Shown piece by piece: positions 53,182-62,430 of a stretch of 64,000 bases of DNA (the first letter of the stretch is position 1; each line of letters starts with the position of its first letter). The notes below the pieces were generated by a model. It saw only the letters and a program-made list of their open reading frames with translations. It made no database searches and was not told the origin of the DNA. The translations under genes were made by a program, and so were the position numbers. The stretch spans positions 3,100,001-3,164,000 of the forward strand of contig NZ_CP162511.1 in NCBI RefSeq assembly GCF_040939305.1, written 5' to 3'. This DNA is from Herbiconiux sp. A18JL235 (GTDB lineage: Bacteria; Actinomycetota; Actinomycetes; Actinomycetales; Microbacteriaceae).

Positions 53182-54188
53182 TCAGCGGTCGGCCACGCCC
53201 TTCGGGTCTGCAGTCACGGTCGCTGCAGCGAGCCCCGCCATCGCCAACCCCAGCCCCACCCAACCGACCGGGGAGAGCACCTCACCGATCAGGAAGACGC
53301 CGAGCAGTGTCGCCACCACGGGCTCGAACAACGTGAGAAGCGACGCGGTCGACGCCGAGACGTGCCGCAGACCCCGCGCGTAGAGGAGGTAACCGACCGC
53401 CGTCGGAATGAGCCCGATGTACAAGAGCACTCCCCACGCAGCGACCTCGGTCACGGCCGGCACTCCGACCACCAGGGCGACCACGGCGAGCGGGATCACG
53501 GTCAGCCCCTGCACGGCGCCGATCACCGGGCCGTCACCGAGACCGTCGGGCCGACGTGCCGACGTGCCGACGGGAGGATGAGGCGCGAGGTGGCGATGGT
53601 GAATCCCGCGTAGGCGATCCCGGCCAGCACGGCGACGGCCGAGCCGATCGCAAGTTGGCCCGGGTCGACCGGAGACCCGGCCGAGGACTGCCGTCCCGTC
53701 ACGAGCAGCACCCCGCCGACGAGCGTCAGCGCGGCGGCCACCGACCACCTCCGCCCGGGAAGCGCCGAGGCGGTGACGGCCTCGATCGCGCCCACGACGA
53801 CGGGCGCGGAGACGATCGCGATCACCGTGCCGACGGCAACACCCGCCAGGGCCATCCCCGAGAAGAACGCGAGGATGTAGACGCCGAGGCAGCCGGCCGC
53901 GAGCGCGAGCAGGGGCGGCGCTCCGGATGCTCGGAAGACCGCCCCGAGACCCCGGGATGTCACGGCGGCTAAGACGATTCCCGAGACCGCGAGCGTGAGG
54001 GCGCCCACGGCCAACGGGCTGACCTGGGGCACGAGCGCCGCTGCAGCACCCGAGGTGCCCCACACCGTCGCGGCGGCGAGCACCCAGACGCCACCGCGCC
54101 CACGCCTCCGCCCCGGGCCAGGGCCCGGCCCGCCCCGCGCAACGCGCCGCAGCCCTGCTCCCCCGGGCTCGCCTGAGCCCACCGTCAT
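53182..54188 (-). pseudogene. EamA/DMT transporter, frameshifted by an 8-bp tandem duplication
   Basis: The first half (54188-53550, ATG overlapping the ATPase stop as ATGA) encodes about 210 residues of an EamA transporter with 5-6 helices, then runs into a stop at 53523. The second half, from LGDGPVIGAVQGL to the normal C-terminus at 53182 (AGLAAATVTADPKGVADR), continues in another frame. At the junction the octamer CGTCGGCA is present twice plus a partial third (53551-53572). Deleting one copy restores one frame with SARRPDGLGDGPVIGAV, a typical EamA sequence, so the gene is either inactivated or switched by slippage. Confidence 0.8.
53551..53572. repeat. Octamer tandem repeat CGTCGGCA (TGCCGACG on plus strand)
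   Basis: Plus strand: CCGACG (53551-53556), TGCCGACG (53557-53564), TGCCGACG (53565-53572). It consists of two complete copies and a partial third, within the EamA gene. The unit is 8 bp, so gain or loss shifts the reading frame. Confidence 0.85.
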
Positions 54189-55249
54189 TCGGGCAGGCGC
54201 TCCCCGGAGACCCGGTCGAACAGATGCCAGCTCCCGGGCCGCACCCGCAGCGACACCGCCGACGATTCGCTCACACCGGCGAGGTTCGACGCCTCCACCA
54301 CGCTCGTGAGGGCGATGCCGGCGGCGTCGAGCGAGACGATCGCGCGGGGCCCGAGCAACTCCACGAGCCCGACCGACGCGCGGCTGCCCGATTCGGCGAC
54401 GGTCTCGACCAGCAGATCGTCGGGGCGCACACCCAGCGTCACCGCCCCGTCGGGGCTGTCGGTGCCGAGCTCGAAGCGCAGTCCGTTGGGCGCCACGAAC
54501 GCCCCGCGCACGAGCTCGCCGTCGATGAGGTTCATCTTGGGGCTGCCCACGAACGCGGCGACGAAAGTGTTCGCAGGCTTGCCGTACACCTCGAGCGGAG
54601 TGCCCTGCTGAGCGATCTTGCCCTCCCTCATCACGACCATGCGGTCGGAGAGTGTCATCGCCTCCTCCTGGTCGTGGGTGACGTAGAGCGAAGTGATGCC
54701 GAGCCGCCGCTGGATCTGCAGCAGCTCGGTGCGGGTCTCGACGCGCAGTTTCGCATCCAGGTTGCTCAGGGGCTCGTCGAACAGGAAGACCGAGGGCTGA
54801 CGGATGATCGCCCGCCCGATCGCGACCCTCTGCTGCTGCCCGCCCGAGAGGTCTTTGGGCTTGCGATCGAGCAGGTGCGTGAGGCCGAGCGACTCCGCCA
54901 CCTCGTCGGCGCGCTTCCGCGCCGCGGCGCGCGGCTCCTTCGTGGCCCGGAGCGGGAAGGCGATGTTCTCCCGCACCGTGAGGTGTGGATACAGAGCGTA
55001 GTTCTGGAAGACCATCGCGACATCGCGGTCTTTCGGTTCGAGCTTCGTCACCGTCTTGTCGCCGATGACGATCTCACCGGAGGTGATGGGCTCGAGCCCG
55101 GCGAGCATCCGGAGCGATGTCGACTTGCCGCACCCGGAGGGGCCGACCAGAACGGTCAGCGACCCGTCGGGCAGCTCGAGGTTGAGGTTCTCGACGATCT
55201 GCGTCTGACCGTAGCTCTTGTTGACGTTCGAGAATGTGACTGTTGCCAT
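54185..55249 (-). CDS. Sugar ABC transporter ATP-binding protein (UgpC/MsmK/MalK type)
   Basis: A 354-aa ATPase. Walker A is GPSGCGKST at 36-44, Q-loop FQNYALYPHLTV, signature LSGGQQQRVAIGRA, Walker B VFLFDEPLSNLDA and switch His in VTHDQEEAMTLSDR. The C-terminal 120 residues are the MalK/UgpC regulatory OB domain with the VRPDDLLVE motif. It powers import by the two permeases and the binding protein upstream. It ends with ATGA overlap with the EamA gene. Confidence 0.92.
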   Translation of the reverse strand: MATVTFSNVNKSYGQTQIVENLNLELPDGSLTVLVGPSGCGKSTSLRMLAGLEPITSGEIVIGDKTVTKLEPKDRDVAMVFQNYALYPHLTVRENIAFPLRATKEPRAAARKRADEVAESLGLTHLLDRKPKDLSGGQQQRVAIGRAIIRQPSVFLFDEPLSNLDAKLRVETRTELLQIQRRLGITSLYVTHDQEEAMTLSDRMVVMREGKIAQQGTPLEVYGKPANTFVAAFVGSPKMNLIDGELVRGAFVAPNGLRFELGTDSPDGAVTLGVRPDDLLVETVAESGSRASVGLVELLGPRAIVSLDAAGIALTSVVEASNLAGVSESSAVSLRVRPGSWHLFDRVSGERLPE

Positions 55250-55264
55250 GAGATTCCACCAGAC

Positions 55265-56080
55265 CTAAGACTTGACCGCGCCACCGCTGATGCCCTGCAC
55301 GAGCTTGCGCTGGATGAAGAAACTGGCGATGACCACGGGGATCACCGCGATGAGGATGGCCGCGCTCATCGACCCGAGCTGCACACCCCGGAAGGTGTTG
55401 AACCCGGCGATGGCGACCGGGAGGATCGCCGCCTTCCCGGGGGCCAGGATGAGCCCGTAGAACATGTCGTTCCACGACAGCGTGAAACCGAAGATGGCAG
55501 CCGCCCCGATGCCCGGCAGCACCTGCGGGAGCACGACGCGCCAGAAGGCGCCGAACCGGCTGAATCCGTCGACCCGCGCCTGCTCCTCGAGCGACCGCGG
55601 AACCGCCTCGAAGAACCCGATGAGGAACCAGGTGACCACGGGCAGCACGAAGCTGAGGTGCGCGAAGATCACCGGCACCAGGGTGTCGTTCAGCCGCAGC
55701 GCGTACGCCATGGTGAGGAAGGGGAAGACGAGAACCGCAGGCGGCAGAACCTGGGCCGCGAGCATCCCGAACCGGGTGGCGGTGCCGCCGGCTCGGTACT
55801 TCGCGATGACGTAGGCACCCATGCTGCCCACCACAACGCTGATCGCCACCGTGGTGAGCCCCACGATGGCGCTGCGGCCGGCGGCATCGAGGATGCCCGA
55901 CGACAGCACGTTCTGCCAGCTCTCGAAGGTGGGCGAGAACAGCACGAGGTTGGGGTCGTTCAACTGCGCGGGGGTCTTGAAGCTCGCCAGCGCAATCCAG
56001 ATCAGGGGGAACAGCACGAAGATGGCTGCCGCCCACAGCAGCGCGATCCTCGCGATCGCGAGTCCACTCACTCGTCTCAT
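55265..56080 (-). CDS. Carbohydrate ABC transporter permease (MalG type)
   Basis: A 271-aa permease with six membrane helices. The EAA loop is EEQARVDGFSRFGAFWRVVLPQVLPG, which contacts the ATPase. The C-terminal residues FFIQRKLVQGISGGAVKS are the classic MalG end. It overlaps the previous permease gene by 4 bases. It is the inner half of the transporter pair importing the substrate of this locus. Confidence 0.92.
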   Translation of the reverse strand: MRRVSGLAIARIALLWAAAIFVLFPLIWIALASFKTPAQLNDPNLVLFSPTFESWQNVLSSGILDAAGRSAIVGLTTVAISVVVGSMGAYVIAKYRAGGTATRFGMLAAQVLPPAVLVFPFLTMAYALRLNDTLVPVIFAHLSFVLPVVTWFLIGFFEAVPRSLEEQARVDGFSRFGAFWRVVLPQVLPGIGAAAIFGFTLSWNDMFYGLILAPGKAAILPVAIAGFNTFRGVQLGSMSAAILIAVIPVVIASFFIQRKLVQGISGGAVKS

Positions 56081-56928
56081 GCGCTCTTGTTCCTCTCGAG
56101 TCGGCGGAAGGCGATGACGATGACCGTCAGCACGACGGCCAGCACCACGAACGCCATCGACGACGCCTCCCCCAGCCGGAAGAACTGGATGCCGGTCTGA
56201 TAGGTGAAGTACTGGATGGTCTGGGTCTCGGTTCCCGGCCCGCCGCGGGTGGTCGCGTACACGTATTCGAACACCTTGAGTGCGTCGAGCGCGCGCAGCA
56301 GGATGGCGACGACGAGCACCGGGGCGAGCAACGGCAGCACGATGCGCCGGAAGATGTACCACGGGCTGCCCCCGTCGACCCGCGCCGCCTCGAGCGGCTG
56401 CTTCGGGATCGACTCGAGGCCGGCGAGCAGCAGCAGCACCATGAACGGCGTCCACTGCCACACGTCGATGAAGGCGAGGGTGAACAGCGCCCGGCCGGGG
56501 CCGAAGAAGTCGTAGTTGATGCCGATGCCCCTGAGCAGCTCGGGGATCGCCCCGATCTGGTCGTTCAGCAGGAAGCGGAAGGTGAGGCCCACCGCGATGG
56601 GCGTGATGAACATCGGTGCCAGCAGCATCGACCGGGTGACGTCGCGCGCCCACTTCTGCTTCTGCAGCGAGAGCGCGACGGCCAACCCGATCACGAGCTC
56701 CAGACCGACAGCCACCACGACGTACACGGCGGTGACGCCGAAGGCCTCCCAGAACGCCGGGTTGGTGAAGGTCGAGAGGTAGTTCTCGAACCCCACCAGA
56801 TCGGGCGCCCCGCGGTCGGTGAGCTTGTAGTCGGTGAAGCTGAGGTACAGCGCGTAGAGCAGGGGGAACCCGACGACCGCGATGAACACGGCCACGAGGG
56901 GTGCGAGCATCCCGTACTTGAATCTCAC
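56077..56928 (-). CDS. Carbohydrate ABC transporter permease (MalF type)
   Basis: A 283-aa permease with six membrane helices and the EAA loop LEAARVDGGSPWYIFRRIVLPLLAPV. It has LYLSFTDYKLTDRGAPDLVGFENY after the first helix, as in MalF/UgpA-type proteins without the long periplasmic domain. The GTG start at 56928 is the first usable codon after the binding-protein stop. It lies between the binding-protein gene and the MalG-type permease, with which it overlaps. Confidence 0.88.
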   Translation of the reverse strand: MRFKYGMLAPLVAVFIAVVGFPLLYALYLSFTDYKLTDRGAPDLVGFENYLSTFTNPAFWEAFGVTAVYVVVAVGLELVIGLAVALSLQKQKWARDVTRSMLLAPMFITPIAVGLTFRFLLNDQIGAIPELLRGIGINYDFFGPGRALFTLAFIDVWQWTPFMVLLLLAGLESIPKQPLEAARVDGGSPWYIFRRIVLPLLAPVLVVAILLRALDALKVFEYVYATTRGGPGTETQTIQYFTYQTGIQFFRLGEASSMAFVVLAVVLTVIVIAFRRLERNKSA

Positions 56929-56972
56929 GTCTCGGAGCCCTTCCGCATCGTCGGTCGCCGGGTTCCCATGCC

Positions 56973-58283
56973 TCAGCCCTGAGTCTTCTCGGCGGCGGAC
57001 TGGGCGTCGCGCAGCGCGTCGTCGACGCTCTTCGTGCCAGCGACCGCCTCGTTCAGCTCGGTTCCGACGGCCTGGATCATCTCCTCGCCGCCCGCTCCCT
57101 GGCTGAGCGGTGCAGCATCCGACAGGATCTGCTTCACGGCCTCGTAGTAGTCGGCACCGAAGCCGTCGTCGAGCACCGCCGGGTCTTCCAGGGTGCTCTC
57201 GCGGATCGCCGCACCGCCCGCGCTCACGCGCTCGACGTCGACGGCCTTCGAGGTGATCCACGATGCGAACGCCCACGCGGCGTCGGGCGCACCCGAGTTG
57301 CTCGGAATGGCCCAGCTCCAGGCGCCGAGCACCTGCTTGCCACCGGGCATCGGCGCCAGCTTGAACTGACCGGCGAGGTCTCCGGATGCTCCGGCCGGGT
57401 CGTTGAGGGCCGGCAGGTTCCAGTTGTAGCTGATCATCGAGGCGGCTTCACCGCTCGAGACCGAGCGGAACGCCTCGTCGAAGGCCCAGTTGAGGCTGTT
57501 CGCCGGTGCGGCGTTCTGGTAGGCGTCGATGTAGGCCTCGAGAGCCGCCTTGGCTTCGGGGGTGTCGAGGGTGATGTTGCCCTCGTCGTCGTAGATCGAA
57601 CCGCCGGCGGCGAAGAGCCAGTTGGCCCACTCCTCGAAGATCTTGTAGCCGCGCTGGGGCTGCATGGCGATTCCCGCACGGTCGGCGGTCTTCAGCGTCG
57701 TGACGTCGGAGACCAGCTCGTCGAGCGTCGTCGGCACCTGGAGGCCCGCGGCTTCGTAGTCGGCGGTGTTGTAGAGGTACCCGAGGGCGTAGTTGTAGAA
57801 CGGAACGCCGTAGCGCACGTCGTCGACCGTGGTGATGTCGGTCAGCGGCGTGAAGAAGTCGTCGGCGTCGTAGTCGGTGGTCGAGTCGATGCGCTCGTCG
57901 AGCGGCTCGAGGAACCCGGCCTGGGCGAAGTCGACCATCCACGGGTTGTCGGCGACGATGAGGTCGTAGGCCGGGTCGGGCGACTGGAACGACGAGACGA
58001 GCTTGTCGCGCATCTGGTCGAAGGTGAGCGACTCGATGTCGACCGTGATGTCGGGGTAGACCGTGTTGAACTCCGAGACGAGGTCTTTCACGATGTCGGT
58101 GTCGGGCACGTTCTCCATGAGGATGCGCACGGTGCCGCTGGTGTCTTTCGGGATGTCTCCGAGGCCGGAGGAGGTGACCTCGGCGGGACCGCCGGAGCCT
58201 GCGCAGGCAGTCGCCGTGAGCGCGATGGCTCCGGCCAGGGCCACGCCGGCGGCGAAACGACCGGACTTCTTTCTGAGTGACAT
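56973..58283 (-). CDS. Extracellular solute-binding lipoprotein
   Basis: A 436-aa family 1 solute-binding protein. The lipobox TATAC gives Cys27 as lipidation site; a short linker follows. The mature protein has the sugar-binding protein pattern: VRILMENVPDTDIVKDLVSEFN, TFDQMRDKLVSSF, YDLIVADNPWMVDFAQAGFLEPL, and FYNYALGYLYN further on. The specificity cannot be read from sequence; the neighbouring SDR and FGGY kinase suggest a polyol such as sorbitol, mannitol or xylitol. AGGA precedes the ATG. Confidence 0.9.
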   Translation of the reverse strand: MSLRKKSGRFAAGVALAGAIALTATACAGSGGPAEVTSSGLGDIPKDTSGTVRILMENVPDTDIVKDLVSEFNTVYPDITVDIESLTFDQMRDKLVSSFQSPDPAYDLIVADNPWMVDFAQAGFLEPLDERIDSTTDYDADDFFTPLTDITTVDDVRYGVPFYNYALGYLYNTADYEAAGLQVPTTLDELVSDVTTLKTADRAGIAMQPQRGYKIFEEWANWLFAAGGSIYDDEGNITLDTPEAKAALEAYIDAYQNAAPANSLNWAFDEAFRSVSSGEAASMISYNWNLPALNDPAGASGDLAGQFKLAPMPGGKQVLGAWSWAIPSNSGAPDAAWAFASWITSKAVDVERVSAGGAAIRESTLEDPAVLDDGFGADYYEAVKQILSDAAPLSQGAGGEEMIQAVGTELNEAVAGTKSVDDALRDAQSAAEKTQG

Positions 58284-58352
58284 GAGGGTCCTTACTGGTG
58301 GGTGAGCTGGGTGAAGGGGTAGGTGGGGCGCAGGGTGGGTAGGCGCCGTGGG

Positions 58353-59123
58353 TCAGTCCATGAAGGCGCCGCCGTTGATGGCGAGCGCCTCTCCGGTCAT
58401 GAAGGCGGAGTCCTCGCCGAGCAGGAACGCCACGACCCGCGCGACGTCCTCCGGTTCTTCGAGGCGGCCGAGCGGCGTGTCGTCGATCCAGAGCTGCTTG
58501 ACCGACTCGGGATCGGTGCCGCGCAGGCCGGCCTCCCAGGCGAGCTCGCGCTCCTGCATGGGGGTCGCGACGTATCCGGGGCAGATGCTGTTCACCCGGA
58601 TGCCGTGCTCGGCCAACTCGAACGCCATTGCCTGGGTGAGCCCCACGACGCCGAACTTCGAAGCCACGTAATCGGCGAGGAACGGCACCTTGCCCTGCTT
58701 GCCGGCCATGGATGCGGTGTTGACGATGGCGCCGCGACGACCGGTGCGCACCATGGCGCGGGCGGCGGCCTGACCGCAGACGAAGACGCCCTTGAGGTTG
58801 ATCTCGAGGGTCTTGTCGTACTTCTCGATCGGCATCTCGAGGAAGCGCTGCATGAACGAGATGCCCGCGTTGCTCACCCAGGCGTCGAGGCCCAGGCGGT
58901 CGGCGACGTCGTCGGCGACCCGGGCGGCAGCCTCGGGGTCGCTCACGTTGAGCACAGCCGACTCGTGCTGCTGGCCGGCGCTCGTGTCGAGAGCTGCGGC
59001 GGCAGTGGCGGCGGCCTCACCGTTGATGTCGGTCACGACGACCTGCCAGCCCCGCGCGGCGAGGGTCGCCGCGATCGTGCGGCCGATACCGGATCCTGCC
59101 CCGGTGACGACGACGGTTTTCAT
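58353..59123 (-). CDS. Short-chain dehydrogenase (SDR), polyol-dehydrogenase-like
   Basis: A 256-aa classical SDR. The cofactor motif is TGAGSGIGR near residues 7-15, NAGISF near 85, Ser in NTASMAGKQG and the catalytic YVASK, with the C-terminal GYVATPM. The Asp in VVVTDIN after the second strand suggests NAD. It probably oxidises a polyol or sugar acid to a ketose. It overlaps the kinase gene before it by 4 bases. Confidence 0.88.
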   Translation of the reverse strand: MKTVVVTGAGSGIGRTIAATLAARGWQVVVTDINGEAAATAAAALDTSAGQQHESAVLNVSDPEAAARVADDVADRLGLDAWVSNAGISFMQRFLEMPIEKYDKTLEINLKGVFVCGQAAARAMVRTGRRGAIVNTASMAGKQGKVPFLADYVASKFGVVGLTQAMAFELAEHGIRVNSICPGYVATPMQERELAWEAGLRGTDPESVKQLWIDDTPLGRLEEPEDVARVVAFLLGEDSAFMTGEALAINGGAFMD

Positions 59124-60604
59124 GCTCGGGTTCTCCTTGCGATCGAGTGCGAGACGGGAGCGACTGCCGCTCCGAGCTCGCGCCATTCCTGGTAGGCGCG
59201 GTCGTAGACCGCGACCTTCTGCGGGTCGGGGACGACGGGCGCCCCCAGGGTGATGAAGCGGGAGGTCTCGCTCCAGTCGTCGAGTGCGCCGATGCCGACG
59301 GCCGCGATGAGAGCCGCGCCCAAGGAGGCGCCGGGGTGGTCGACAACGGGGAACATCTCGGTGCCGAGCACCTCGGAGTGGATCTGCTTCCACAGTGTCG
59401 ACTTGCTGCCGCCGTTGGTGATCGAGACCCGGCCGAGGTCGATTCCCATGTCGCGGAACACCTCGACGTGATGACGGAAGCCGAAGGCGATGGCCTCGAG
59501 CACCGAGCGGTACAGGTCGGCCTTCGTGTGCCCGAGGTGAAGACCCGCGAACGTGCCCCGCAGGTCGGGGTCGTGGATGGGGCTCTTCTCACCCAAGAAG
59601 TAGGGAAGGCACAGCACCTCGGCCGGCCGGCTGTCGGCGGCCGCGAGATCGAGGTCGACGAGCGGCTCTCCCCCGATCAGCCCCTGGTACCAGCGGATGA
59701 GGCTCCCGCTCGTGGCCATGCATCCATTGGGCAGCCATCGGCCCGGCACCGGATGGGCGTCGAGGTAGAGGCGTTCGTCGACGACCGGCGCATCACTGGC
59801 CACCAGGATGTCGCCGGCGCCGCCGAGCTTCACCAGCCAGTCACCGGGCTTCTCCACACCGGCGGCGAAGGCCGAGAGCACGTGGTCTGCGCCGCCGACG
59901 ACGAGTGCGGTACCGGGGTTCAGCCCTGTGCGCTCGGCGAGTTGGGCGCTGAGCGACCCGGCCCGTGTGCCGGGGGCGAGCACGGCCGGGAGCAGGGCGG
60001 GGTCGAGGCCTGCGGCGTCGAGAACGCGCCCGACCCGCTCCCCCGCGATGGTGAACAGACCCGATTCGAGGGCCCAGTTCTGCTCGACGTGCGGCTCCGC
60101 GCCGAGCGCCATGAGCACCCAGTCGTACGACCCGACGATGTGGCGCGCAGCGGCGAGGTCGCTCGGCCGGTGCTCGTGGAACCAGGCGATGGTGGGGGCC
60201 ACCGACTGCTGGGTGAGGGCCGCGCCGGTGAGCGTCACCAGGTCGAGGTCGGCGAGCTGCTCGGCCAGGGTCTCGATCTGGTCGTTCGCCCGGGCGTCGT
60301 TCTGCAGCAGAGCCCGGCCGATGGGCTGGAGCCCGTCGTCGACGAGCACGACGGCGGGCACCATTCCCGAGGTGGCGATCGCACCGATGGAATCGGCGGC
60401 GACGCTCGAGACCGCCAGGATCTCACGGATGGAGTCGACGACGTTGTCGAGCCACTGCCGCGGGTCGGCTTCGGCGTGACCGGCGTGCGGGCTGAACAGG
60501 GTGGCTTCGCGGGAGGCCTGGGCGACGATACCGCCCTGCACGTCGAGCAGGATGGTCTTTGTGCCGGTGGTGCCGATGTCGATGCCGAGAGTGTGGCGGG
60601 TCAT
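59120..60604 (-). CDS. FGGY-family carbohydrate kinase (xylulokinase-like)
   Basis: A 494-aa kinase. The N-terminal phosphate-binding motif GIDIGTTGTKTILLD is followed by WLDNVVDSI, the second domain carries GGADHVLSAFAAG and LGGAGDILVA, and FGGY signature 2 appears as TNGGSKSTLWKQIHSEVLG. It phosphorylates a ketose or a related sugar, most likely the product of the neighbouring SDR. It overlaps the DeoR gene (ATGA). Confidence 0.9.
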   Translation of the reverse strand: MTRHTLGIDIGTTGTKTILLDVQGGIVAQASREATLFSPHAGHAEADPRQWLDNVVDSIREILAVSSVAADSIGAIATSGMVPAVVLVDDGLQPIGRALLQNDARANDQIETLAEQLADLDLVTLTGAALTQQSVAPTIAWFHEHRPSDLAAARHIVGSYDWVLMALGAEPHVEQNWALESGLFTIAGERVGRVLDAAGLDPALLPAVLAPGTRAGSLSAQLAERTGLNPGTALVVGGADHVLSAFAAGVEKPGDWLVKLGGAGDILVASDAPVVDERLYLDAHPVPGRWLPNGCMATSGSLIRWYQGLIGGEPLVDLDLAAADSRPAEVLCLPYFLGEKSPIHDPDLRGTFAGLHLGHTKADLYRSVLEAIAFGFRHHVEVFRDMGIDLGRVSITNGGSKSTLWKQIHSEVLGTEMFPVVDHPGASLGAALIAAVGIGALDDWSETSRFITLGAPVVPDPQKVAVYDRAYQEWRELGAAVAPVSHSIARRTRA

Positions 60605-61407
60605 GCCGTCGCCCCCTGCTCGAGCGCCGAGCTGTGCGGGCCGGGCACGCACACCACCTCGACCCCGAGCGAGCGGGCCCCGACGAGGGTGGGGTGGTCG
60701 GCTGGGCCGTCGGTGACGATCGCCGTCACCGAGCTGAGGGGCGACACGCTGACGAGCTGCACCCGGCCGAGCTTGGTCTCGTCGGCGACCACGATGACCC
60801 GGTCGGCTGCTTTGACCGCTGCGCGTTTCACGCTGCCCTCCTCGCGGTGGTACTCGGAGACGCCTCGGGCGGGGTCGACCCCGGCGATGCCCATCACGTA
60901 GGTGTCGCAGTTGTAGCGGGTGAAGATCTCCTCGGTCTCCGAGCCGATGAGGCTGAGCTCACCGGGCCGCACACGACCGCCGGCGAGCAGAACCACGGTG
61001 TCGGGCTCGTCGGCGAGCTCGACGGCGACCAGGATGCTGGGGGTGACGACGGTGAGACCGAGGCCGCGACCCTTGATCGCCTTCGCGACGGCGAGCACCG
61101 AGCTGCCGCTGTCGAGGATGACGGTCTCGCGCGGCCGGAGCAGTTCCACCGCAGCCTCGGCGATGTGCATCTTGCCTTCGGCGGCCTCGGCGGCGCGTGT
61201 CTCGAACGAGGGCTCCGCGGCCTTCCCGCTCGACAGGATGGCGCCACCGACGACCCTGCGAACGAGGCCGGAGGCCTCGAGAGCCTCGACGTCGCGACGG
61301 ATCGTCATCTCGGAGACCTTGAACTCCTCCGCGAGCGTGGCGAAGTCGATCTCCCCCTCGGCCAGCACACGCTGCTCGATCATTGCCCTGCGGGTCTTAG
61401 CTGCCAT
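60601..61407 (-). CDS. DeoR/GlpR-family transcriptional regulator
   Basis: A 268-aa regulator. The DeoR HTH (about 5-58) shows FATLAEEFKVSEMTIRRDVEALEASGLVRRV. The C-terminal DeoRC sensor domain (about 75-255) has ILDSGSSVLAVAKAI and the phosphosugar-site region, VMGIAGVDPARGVSE and VADETKLGR. It typically represses the locus until a phosphorylated sugar intermediate appears. It is the first gene of the minus-strand operon and divergent from the BtpA-family gene. Confidence 0.9.
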   Translation of the reverse strand: MAAKTRRAMIEQRVLAEGEIDFATLAEEFKVSEMTIRRDVEALEASGLVRRVVGGAILSSGKAAEPSFETRAAEAAEGKMHIAEAAVELLRPRETVILDSGSSVLAVAKAIKGRGLGLTVVTPSILVAVELADEPDTVVLLAGGRVRPGELSLIGSETEEIFTRYNCDTYVMGIAGVDPARGVSEYHREEGSVKRAAVKAADRVIVVADETKLGRVQLVSVSPLSSVTAIVTDGPADHPTLVGARSLGVEVVCVPGPHSSALEQGATA

Positions 61408-61560
61408 AGCTTCATCTAAACCAATGTTTGTTACTGATTCACAATATTACTGTTTCGAATATGTAAATTCGCATCACTTCGATCCAATATATGTGAATAT
61501 ATGACACGTACCTCGTCGCGTCCAGTGCGACGCACGCACACTTGAACGAAAGGCCCCGCT
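61408..61560. promoter_or_regulatory. Divergent AT-rich control region with multiple repeats
   Basis: 153 bp that are clearly more AT-rich than the surroundings. Repeats: TTACTG at 61431-61436 and 61447-61452; CGAAT-N6-ATTCG at 61456-61471; the direct repeat AATATATG at 61486-61493 and 61496-61503 with a 10-bp period. AAAGG upstream of the BtpA-family ATG is the ribosome site. The region must contain promoters for both the DeoR operon and the BtpA gene and is the likely DeoR operator. Confidence 0.6.
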
Positions 61561-62388
61561 ATGAGCGACTGGCTCGGATCTGTCTTCCCCACGACGAAAC
61601 CCGTCATCGCGATGCTGCACCTGTCTGCCCTGCCCGGTGACCCCGGCTTCGACAGCACGGCGGGCATCCGTGCTGTGGTCGAGCGGGCCAAGGGCGAGCT
61701 CGCCGACCTGCAGGAAGGCGGGGTCGACGGCGTCATGATCTCGAACGAGTTCAGCCTCCCCTACCTCACCAAGACCGAGCCGATCACGGCCATCAGCATG
61801 GCGCGCATCATCGGCGAGCTGCTCGACGACATCACCGTGCCGTACGGCGTCAACGTGCTGTGGGACGGCCGCGCGTCGATCGATCTGGCCGTGGCCACGG
61901 GCGCTCAGTGGGTACGTGAAATCTTCACAGGCGTCTACGCGAGCGACTTCGGCCTGTGGAACACCAACGTGGGCGAGGTCGCCCGCCACCGCGCTCGCAT
62001 CGGCGGCGCCGGCGTGAAGCTGTTCTTCAACATCGTTCCCGAATCGGCCAAGTACCTCGCCGACCGCGACCTCACCTCGATCACCGAGACCACCGTGTTC
62101 GCCACGCTCCCCGACGCCATCTGCGTCTCGGGCCTCACCGCGGGTGCCCCCACCGACACGCAGGCGCTGGCGACGGTCAAGGCCGCCGCCGGTACCGTGC
62201 CGGTGTTCGTGAACACCGGCGTGCGCGCCCACAACGTGGGCGACCAGCTCGCCATCGCCGACGGGGCCATCATCGGCACCTTCTTCAAGAAGGACGGCGT
62301 GTTCGAGAATCGCGTCGACCTCACCCGTGTGCACGAGCTCATGGGTGCGGCGCGCGACGCCCGCGCGGGGTTCGCCGCGGCCGAGTAG
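61561..62388 (+). CDS. BtpA/SgcQ family protein
   Basis: A 275-aa TIM-barrel protein of the BtpA/SgcQ family. Characteristic segments are VIAMLHLSALPGDPGF, GELADLQEGGVDGVMISNEF, and GAKQW-like ATGAQWVREIFTGVYASD, then VFVNTGVRAHNVGDQL. BtpA was named from photosystem I biogenesis, but most members sit in sugar gene clusters with unknown catalytic function. Here it is divergent from a DeoR-FGGY-SDR-ABC operon and probably takes part in the same catabolic step. Confidence 0.85.
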   Translation: MSDWLGSVFPTTKPVIAMLHLSALPGDPGFDSTAGIRAVVERAKGELADLQEGGVDGVMISNEFSLPYLTKTEPITAISMARIIGELLDDITVPYGVNVLWDGRASIDLAVATGAQWVREIFTGVYASDFGLWNTNVGEVARHRARIGGAGVKLFFNIVPESAKYLADRDLTSITETTVFATLPDAICVSGLTAGAPTDTQALATVKAAAGTVPVFVNTGVRAHNVGDQLAIADGAIIGTFFKKDGVFENRVDLTRVHELMGAARDARAGFAAAE

Positions 62389-62396
62389 TCCGCCCT

Positions 62397-62428
62397 CGGC
62401 GCGGCGCGGTGCCCGATGCGCCGCGCCG
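62397..62428. terminator. Bidirectional hairpin terminator
   Basis: Arms CGGCGCGGCGC (62397-62407) and GCGCCGCGCCG (62418-62428) pair perfectly around a 10-nt loop, located between the convergent BtpA-family and GGDEF genes. Confidence 0.65.
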
Positions 62429-62430
62429 CG

